Assembly (NCBI GenBank): GCA_032123435.1
Contig: JAQBFJ010000153.1
Location: forward strand, 1-11,472
Direction of reading: 5' to 3'
Origin: JAQBFJ01 sp032123435
GTDB taxonomy: Bacteria; Verrucomicrobiota; Kiritimatiellia; UBA8416; JAQBFJ01
Length of the DNA stretch: 11,472 nt
Each line of letters starts with the position of its first letter. Positions within the stretch are counted from its first letter, which is position 1. The translations under genes and the position numbers were made by a program. This document shows positions 7,093 to 11,472 of the stretch, piece after piece. A model generated the notes under the pieces. That model was not told the DNA's origin, did no database searches, and saw only the letters and a program-made list of their open reading frames with translations.

Positions 7093-7276
7093 TAACACTG
7101 ATGTTTCACGGGCTCACAGTGCCGGTGGATCTGCCTGTCCCGTCAATCTCATCAAAAATCCCACACAACAGAGCATTTGCCATTTCAGCACTTTACTCTT
7201 ACATAATATGATATATTATTTGATTTCCTTCATGAAACATACAGGTTAAACGAATTTACAGACTTATTACCAAAAT
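7093..7276. other. hypD-hypE spacer with an AT-rich dyad
   Basis: The 184-bp gap contains no plausible gene: overlapping frames are short and lack a ribosome binding site. Its clearest element is the perfect inverted repeat ATAATAT-GAT-ATATTAT at 7203-7219, about 58 bp before the hypE start. This could be an operator, an internal promoter region or part of an mRNA hairpin. Confidence 0.5.
7203..7219. repeat. AT-rich inverted repeat upstream of hypE
   Basis: Two 7-bp arms (ATAATAT / ATATTAT) are separated by GAT. All pairs are A-T, so an RNA hairpin would be weak and a DNA operator role is more plausible. The function is not known. Confidence 0.5.
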
Positions 7277-8353
7277 ATGAAGAACGACCATACCAGCAAC
7301 AATGACATCATCCTCATGGGTCATGGGGGTGGCGGCCTACTGACAAATAAGATCATAGATGAAATCATACTGAACGAACTCGGGAATCCAATACTCGCCA
7401 AACTTGACGATGGCGCCTGCATAACCGTGCCGCAGCAGGAGCTTGTCATGACCACCGATTCTTACGTTATCAACCCGATTTTCTTCCCAGGCGGCGATAT
7501 CGGCGGGCTCGCCGTTTGCGGAACCGTTAACGACCTGGCCATGCAAGGCGCCGAACCGAAATACATGAGCCTTGCTCTAATTATTGAAGAAGGTCTTCCA
7601 TTGTCTGATCTGCGAAGAATCATACGCTCAATCAAAAACACATCTGTCGAAACAGGTGTTTTAATCGTAACAGGCGATACTAAGGTCATTGAAAAATGCA
7701 AAAGAGGATTACACGAACACACAGAGAAAGACCGGTCCGCTAGCCCTGAAAATAGCGGCATATTCATCAACACCACTGGCATAGGACTCAAACTGCCTGG
7801 TGTTAATACAGCCGTATCAAATGCCCGGCCTGGCGACAGTGTAATAATTACCGGCTCCATGGGCGATCACGGCATGGCAATAATGAACATCCGGGAAGGG
7901 CTCAATCTCGAATCCGGACTCATCAGCGATGTCGCTCCCTTATGGAGCATGATCAACTCACTGCTGAATGATATACCTGGAATCCACTGTTTAAGAGACC
8001 CAACACGCGGCGGCGTTGCCGCGGCGCTATGCGATGTGGCCAAAACATCATCATGCGGCATCATGATAAATGAATCCTCTTTGCCTGTAAAAAATACCGT
8101 TCGCGGCGCATGTGATATTCTCGGATTGGACCCGTTAAACGTCGCCAATGAAGGCAAAGCCATTATCATCTGCCGCAATCAGGATGAGGAAAAAACCCTG
8201 CAAATAATCAAAAAACACAACCTCGGCCGCGATGCCTGCGTTATCGGAAAGGTAACAGATGAACCGGCAGGAACGGTACTGCTCAAAACCAGAATAGGAG
8301 GAGAGCGAATTATCGACGTGCCAACAGGAGAAACTCTGCCCAGAATTTGCTGA
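7277..8353 (+). CDS. hypE: Hydrogenase expression/formation protein HypE
   Basis: PurM-like ATPase of 358 aa that receives a carbamoyl group from HypF on its C-terminal cysteine and dehydrates it to the thiocyanate that supplies CN to HypCD. Seen are GHGGGG (15-20), NDLAMQGAEP (85-94), VTGDTKV (131-137), FINTTGIG, DPTRGGVAAALCD, LDPLNVANEGKA and the obligatory C-terminal PRIC, with C358 as the modified residue. Between TGDTKV and GIFINTTGIG there is a stretch (about 141-160) with HEH and mixed charge that is roughly 15 residues longer than I expect for the family. The start at 7277 lacks a clear Shine-Dalgarno. It is the last hyp gene and probably belongs to the same operon despite the larger gap. 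Confidence 0.97.
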   Translation: MKNDHTSNNDIILMGHGGGGLLTNKIIDEIILNELGNPILAKLDDGACITVPQQELVMTTDSYVINPIFFPGGDIGGLAVCGTVNDLAMQGAEPKYMSLALIIEEGLPLSDLRRIIRSIKNTSVETGVLIVTGDTKVIEKCKRGLHEHTEKDRSASPENSGIFINTTGIGLKLPGVNTAVSNARPGDSVIITGSMGDHGMAIMNIREGLNLESGLISDVAPLWSMINSLLNDIPGIHCLRDPTRGGVAAALCDVAKTSSCGIMINESSLPVKNTVRGACDILGLDPLNVANEGKAIIICRNQDEEKTLQIIKKHNLGRDACVIGKVTDEPAGTVLLKTRIGGERIIDVPTGETLPRIC

Positions 8354-8398
8354 ACCTGTGTAAGAACACTAATCAAATATTAAAAAGGAGAAAACATA

Positions 8399-9391
8399 AT
8401 GCGCAAAAATATAATAATTCTATTACTCACTGTTGCCACCATTACACTGCTTATCTATTGCATGAAGAACAAACAAAGCCTTACCACCATCACTGTAGAA
8501 CCATCCATGGATCAAATTCAAACAGCGCTTCATTCCGAATCATCAATACCTGACAGCCAAACGACTGTCTCCAGCAAACAGGTGCCGCAGGAAACAATAA
8601 TACCCGTGACTGATTCCGAAGGCGCATATGAAACACAACGCATTCAGGACCAGAATGAAGCTCCGGACAAAACACCCATGGCAAATCTGGCTGAAATGCT
8701 CAGAGACCCGGCAATGAAGGATATGATCCGCGCCCAGCAGAAAACCACCATGGATCTCTTCTACGGATCCTTTTTTGAATACCTTGATCTCCAACCAGAG
8801 AAACTGGAATCGTTCAAGGATCTGCTGATCGAAAAACAAATGGCCCTCATGGATATTGGATTGGAAATGATGGATTCATTAAAGGATTCCGACAAAAGAC
8901 AGATATCGGCAGAACGCTCAAAAGAAATAACCGATGAGTTCAACGCTAAAATCAGTGAATTTCTTGGCGAAGCCGATTATGAAGTATACCAGCAATTCGA
9001 ACAAACCCAACCCGAAAGAATGCAGATCCAGTTCTTTAAGCAATCCCTGCCCGTTTCGGATCAACTTGACGAAGACCAGGAACACAAACTCATTCTCGCC
9101 ATGCACGAGGAACGAACCAATTTTATGTTTTCCACTGATTTCAGTCAGAACGAAAACTTTGATCCGGCAAACATGACCGAAGAAACCGTAACCCAATACA
9201 TGGATGAACTGGGTCGCGTACAGGATAATTACATTTCACGCGCCGGCCAGATCCTGTCCGAAACTCAGCTGGAAAAATTTACGAGCGCCATGAAACAACA
9301 GCGCGCCATGCAGGAGATGGGCATGAAAATGGCAATAAAAATGTTCTCACAATCCTCCGACAACGAGAACGAACCTGAACCCACATATTAA
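8399..9391 (+). CDS. Membrane-anchored helical protein of unknown function
   Basis: A 330-aa protein I cannot assign to a named family. Residues 5-20 are an uncleaved signal-anchor-like hydrophobic helix (Cys21 follows, but a lipobox is not convincing), so the body should be periplasmic. A Ser/Thr/Gln/Pro-rich linker runs to about 90. The remainder is strongly helical, Met-, Glu- and Gln-rich, with three repeats of the flavour L-x-x-x-Q/K followed by an amphipathic helix: LQPEKLESFKDLL, LDEDQEHKLILAM and LSETQLEKFTSAM. These loosely resemble the LTxxQ pattern of Spy/CpxP-type periplasmic proteins. The C-terminus is acidic. The ATG has an excellent AGGAG eight nt upstream, and the gene follows hypE by 45 bp, so cotranscription is plausible, but nothing ties it to hydrogenase maturation. 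Confidence 0.85.
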   Translation: MRKNIIILLLTVATITLLIYCMKNKQSLTTITVEPSMDQIQTALHSESSIPDSQTTVSSKQVPQETIIPVTDSEGAYETQRIQDQNEAPDKTPMANLAEMLRDPAMKDMIRAQQKTTMDLFYGSFFEYLDLQPEKLESFKDLLIEKQMALMDIGLEMMDSLKDSDKRQISAERSKEITDEFNAKISEFLGEADYEVYQQFEQTQPERMQIQFFKQSLPVSDQLDEDQEHKLILAMHEERTNFMFSTDFSQNENFDPANMTEETVTQYMDELGRVQDNYISRAGQILSETQLEKFTSAMKQQRAMQEMGMKMAIKMFSQSSDNENEPEPTY

Positions 9392-9650
9392 TCCTGGCAA
9401 TACATCAATAGTCAGGCAAGTCGAAACGAAACGGTAAGCTCATGATCGAAGGTTATACAAGGGCGAGACACGTCGAAATCGGGTTCTGAGGCAAGTCCTT
9501 GAGGTGGTGTAAGATACCGTTATTTGTATGGTTTTCCTTCAGGAATATTGTTGCATCATCATTACATCTTCGGTAATAGGTAACTTAATAGGTAACAAAT
9601 AGAATACGCTTAGTTTGGGCAAGTGAGTTCTACTGAACAATGAGGATCTT
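9392..9650. other. Non-coding spacer with possible structured RNA or mobile-element remnant
   Basis: No gene is seen here. Between about 9410 and 9530 the base composition is richer in G and A and contains repeated words: AGGCAAGTC at 9414 and 9489, and GTCGAAA at 9420 and 9472. AACGGTA (9430-9436) can pair with TACCGTT (9515-9521), closing a domain of about 90 nt. The wording (GGGCGAGACACGTCGAAA, TTCTGAGGCAAGTCC, GGTGGTGTAAG) recalls the 5' domain of bacterial group II introns, but I cannot align it and no reverse transcriptase or intron 3' end is near. The heptad repeat lies at 9572-9596, and the fic Shine-Dalgarno follows at about 9642. Confidence 0.35.
9572..9596. repeat. GGTAATA-type repeat, left copy flanking fic
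   Basis: Composed of GGTAATA, GGTAACTTAATA and GGTAAC. Positions 9573-9595 match 10700-10722 on the other side of fic in 22 of 23 bases, in direct orientation. Confidence 0.8.
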
Positions 9651-10697
9651 ATGAATACACTGAAACAATTTGAGAAACTAACACCTCAGATTCCCACAAT
9701 AACAGTTTGGCTGCTCAATGATCTTGCAGAATACCGGGGAAAGCAGAAGCTCTTTACTCAACAGTCTCCTCAACGGTTGGAAAAACTTAGAAAGCATGCC
9801 TTGATCGAGAGCTCTGTAGCATCCAATCGTATAGAAGGAGTAGAAATCGGCGAAAAACGGGTAGGAACTGTTGTGTTTGGAAGAGGTCTCTTGACGGACA
9901 GAAACGAGGAGGAAGTGCGCGGGTATCAAAGCGCCTTGTCGTTGATACATAATGAGGCAGAAAAATTGCCCTTCTCAGTCGATACTATTCTTAAACTGCA
10001 TTCTATGACACACCCGAATATCTGGGACAGCGGGAAACTCAAAGATGAAGACGGCGATATAATAGAAAAGCACCCAGATGGGAAAGTGTCGGTCCGGTTT
10101 TCGCCATTGTCTGCCAAGGAGACACCTGCGGTTATCAGTCAATTTTGCTTTCTAAAAGAAAGGACTCTTCGAGACAAGAATGTGCCTCCACTTGTTATTT
10201 GGGCTGCAGCCAATTTGGACTTTCTTTGTATTCATCCCTTCCGTGATGGGAATGGACGTGTGTCGAGACTGCTTCTATTGCTGGGTTTATATCATATTGG
10301 CTTTGAGGCAGGCCGTTATATAAGTCTGGAAAGAATCATTGAGCAAAGCAAAGAGCGTTATTACGAAACACTGCGAATCAGCTCAGAAGGATGGCATGAA
10401 GGTAAGCATGATCCGTGGCCTTACATAAACTACCTTCTTTACACCTTGAAGGAAGTATATCAAGAGTTTGAGGAGCGATACGAGAATACTGATCTGCCAA
10501 AAGGAGAGAAGACCGAAGCTGTGCAGCGTGCCGTTTTGCGCCTCAAGAGTTTTCATATAACTGAACTCAGCAAGGCCTGCCCGGAAGTCAGCGTAGACAT
10601 GATCCGCAAGGTACTCTCCGAAATGCGTGGAACCGGTGTAATTGAGTGTACTGGCCGAGGAAAACACGCACAGTGGCGAGTAACAGGTAATAGGTAA
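9651..10697 (+). CDS. Fic-domain protein AMPylator, self-inhibited class, with C-terminal winged helix
   Basis: A 348-aa Fic enzyme expected to transfer AMP (or another nucleotide part) to a hydroxyl on a target protein. A Fic_N segment carries the inhibitory helix motif S58-NRI-E62-G63, matching (S/T)xxxE(G/N); the glutamate blocks productive ATP binding. The beta-flap region is SGKLKDEDGDII (127-138) with VRFSPLSA. The catalytic loop is the full canonical HPFRDGNGRVSR (195-206). Residues about 285-345 form a winged-helix DNA-binding-like domain (FHITELSKAC, MIRKVLSEMRGTGVIE). The inhibitory helix is within the same chain, so no separate antitoxin is needed. The ATG has TGAGG with a five-nt spacer. 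The gene sits between direct repeats, and its last codons and stop lie within the right-hand repeat array. The target is unknown; a regulatory or stress role is likely. Confidence 0.95.
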   Translation: MNTLKQFEKLTPQIPTITVWLLNDLAEYRGKQKLFTQQSPQRLEKLRKHALIESSVASNRIEGVEIGEKRVGTVVFGRGLLTDRNEEEVRGYQSALSLIHNEAEKLPFSVDTILKLHSMTHPNIWDSGKLKDEDGDIIEKHPDGKVSVRFSPLSAKETPAVISQFCFLKERTLRDKNVPPLVIWAAANLDFLCIHPFRDGNGRVSRLLLLLGLYHIGFEAGRYISLERIIEQSKERYYETLRISSEGWHEGKHDPWPYINYLLYTLKEVYQEFEERYENTDLPKGEKTEAVQRAVLRLKSFHITELSKACPEVSVDMIRKVLSEMRGTGVIECTGRGKHAQWRVTGNR

Positions 10698-10724
10698 TAG
10701 TAATAGGTAGCTTAATAGGTAATA
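10686..10724. repeat. GGTAATA-type repeat, right copy flanking fic
   Basis: A run of GGTAATA, GGTAATA, GTAATA, GGTAGCTTAATA and GGTAATA. It contains the last Asn-Arg codons and the TAA stop of the fic gene and repeats the left copy over 23 bp with one difference. Confidence 0.8.
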
Positions 10725-10733
10725 AGAACACCT

Positions 10734-10778
10734 ATGATCAAAGTTATACAAGGCGATATAACAAAACTTGAAGCCGAC
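10734..10778 (+). pseudogene. Truncated 5' end of a second macrodomain gene
   Basis: Codons from the ATG at 10734 read MIKVIQGDITKLEAD, which matches the first 15 residues of the downstream macrodomain protein (MIEIIQGDITKLEVD) at 12 positions. At the DNA level the two differ at many third positions, so this is not a fresh tandem copy. Similarity stops abruptly where the palindromic repeat begins. The frame continues through the repeat to a TGA at 10821-10823 that overlaps the ATG of the intact gene (29 codons in all). It is most likely a remnant, although translation as a leader peptide is conceivable. Confidence 0.7.
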
Positions 10779-10787
10779 CAGTCCTTC

Positions 10788-10809
10788 GCCCTTCGTGGCT
10801 ACGGAGGGC
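10788..10809. repeat. Palindromic hairpin repeat upstream of the macrodomain gene
   Basis: A 9-bp stem (GCCCTTCGT with ACGGAGGGC, one G-T pair) and a GGCT loop, preceded by CCAGTCCTTC. It looks like a dispersed REP/MITE-like intergenic element. It separates the macrodomain fragment from the intact gene, and its right arm supplies GGAGGG, the Shine-Dalgarno of the intact gene. Confidence 0.65.
10803..10808 (+). promoter_or_regulatory. Shine-Dalgarno of the macrodomain gene inside the hairpin
   Basis: GGAGGG lies 11 nt before the ATG at 10820 and within the 3' arm of the hairpin, so folding of the mRNA would hide it. Confidence 0.5.
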
Positions 10810-10819
10810 AAGCGCCATC

Positions 10820-11332
10820 ATGATTGAGATAATACAGGGAGACATTACCAAGTTAGAGGTAGATGCGATTGTCAACGCAGCGAATTCAAGCTTGCTGGGT
10901 GGCGGCGGAGTGGATGGCGCCATACACCGCGCGGCGGGGCCCGGCCTGCTGGCCGAATGCAGAATACTCAACGGATGTAAAACAGGAGCGGCAAAGATCA
11001 CGCAAGCATACGATCTTCCGGCACAATACGTAATACACACCGTTGGCCCCGTATGGAAGGACGGCTCGCGCGGAGAACCTGACCTGTTGAAACAATGCTA
11101 CCGGAACTCGCTCGAAACAGCCCGGCATCACAGTCTGAAATCCATAGCTTTCCCCTGCATAAGCACCGGCGTCTATGGATACCCTCCGGAAAAAGCCTGC
11201 AAAACAGCGGTTTCAACAGTGCTGGAATATTTAAAACAAACCGGTTATGACGGAAATGTTGTTTTCTGCTGTTTTTCCCAATATGACTTTGACTTGTACA
11301 ACAAACTGCTTGCATCCATTGACCAAATTTAA
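10820..11332 (+). CDS. Macrodomain protein, YmdB/MacroD-type ADP-ribosyl hydrolase
   Basis: A 170-aa cytoplasmic macrodomain, near the usual length of YmdB-type enzymes that hydrolyse O-acetyl-ADP-ribose and remove mono-ADP-ribose from proteins. Motifs are GDITKLEVDAIVNAANSSLLGGGGVDGAIHRAAG split into its parts: GDIT (7-10), VNAAN (18-22) with catalytic-loop N22, and GGGGVDGAIH (27-36) with D32. Further on are DLPAQYVIHTVGP and the second substrate loop CISTGVYGYP (about 114-123). The fold appears complete. It begins 122 bp after fic and overlaps the end of a truncated macrodomain frame (ATGA). Both it and fic act on nucleotide-type protein modifications, but no functional link is shown. Confidence 0.94.
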   Translation: MIEIIQGDITKLEVDAIVNAANSSLLGGGGVDGAIHRAAGPGLLAECRILNGCKTGAAKITQAYDLPAQYVIHTVGPVWKDGSRGEPDLLKQCYRNSLETARHHSLKSIAFPCISTGVYGYPPEKACKTAVSTVLEYLKQTGYDGNVVFCCFSQYDFDLYNKLLASIDQI

Positions 11333-11365
11333 ATAATAGCAGTCTTTCAGAGATCGGAACAAGAA

Positions 11366-11472
11366 ATGATAATATATGTCGTAACAGACACATACAGCCG
11401 GTATAAAACTAACCCTGATTGGTTCACTTTCAGAAATAATCTTGAAAGCATAGCTCAAACCCCATGTATTGT
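11366..11472 (+). CDS. Possible start of an unidentified gene, cut by the window end
   Basis: From the ATG at 11366 the frame stays open for 35 codons to the edge, starting MIIYVVTDTYSRYKTNPDWF. The ribosome binding site is poor (GGAACAAGAA). I do not recognise the protein; an open stretch this short could also be chance. No terminator hairpin is visible between it and the macrodomain gene. Confidence 0.35.
   Translation, partial: MIIYVVTDTYSRYKTNPDWFTFRNNLESIAQTPCI

Noticed and set aside
6872..7249. 125-residue frame across the end of hypD and the spacer
   Set aside because: Most of it overlaps the conserved HypD C-terminus in another frame, and the rest has no start signal or motif.
9572..10724. 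CRISPR array from the GGTAATA repeats
   Set aside because: The units are only 6-7 bp with no regular spacers and no cas genes; they are simple heptad repeats.

Overview
The window looks like a chromosomal segment of a Gram-negative, probably anaerobic bacterium of intermediate GC content. A lipid A-type membrane protein points to an outer membrane. A NifA-like activator next to an ammonium transporter points to nitrogen control, and a hyp operon points to [NiFe]-hydrogenase use. The taxon cannot be fixed from the sequence. A PVC-type lineage (Verrucomicrobia, Lentisphaerae or Kiritimatiellae) is my best guess, from overall impression of the gene set and the short intergenic repeats.

Left part (1-2757): a truncated amt ammonium-transporter gene runs leftward off the window. 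A NifA-like sigma54 activator (GAF, AAA+, Fis-type HTH) diverges from it. The shared 242-bp spacer holds a near-consensus sigma54 promoter facing amt and several dyads at enhancer distance. Together they look like a compact nitrogen-status module. The activator has GAFTSA in place of the usual GAFTGA loop.

Middle-left (2740-3766, minus strand): a two-gene translationally coupled operon encodes a DPM1-like family 2 glycosyltransferase and a small LAB_N-domain membrane protein. The end of the second gene overlaps the end of the activator gene convergently by 18 bp. This pair probably acts on polyprenyl-phosphate-linked sugars or the outer envelope.

Centre (3965-8353, plus strand): hypB-hypF-hypC-hypD-hypE, accessory proteins that insert nickel and the Fe(CN)2CO group into [NiFe]-hydrogenase. 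hypA and the hydrogenase structural genes are not in the window. The HypF here is only the C-terminal Kae1-like domain (378 aa); the acylphosphatase, zinc-finger and YrdC-like domains are missing. A membrane-anchored helical protein of unknown function follows hypE closely and may be cotranscribed.

Right part (9392-11472): a more accessory-looking region. It has a non-coding stretch with possible RNA structure, then a Fic AMP-transferase gene bracketed by almost identical 23-bp direct repeats built on a GGTAATA heptad, then a 15-codon fragment of a second macrodomain gene cut off by a palindromic repeat, then an intact YmdB-like macrodomain gene whose Shine-Dalgarno lies inside that repeat. 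A final partial ORF may begin at 11366. I see no tRNA, rRNA, CRISPR array or transposase. The most unusual items are the split HypF, the sigma54 control region, and the repeat-bracketed fic/macro segment.
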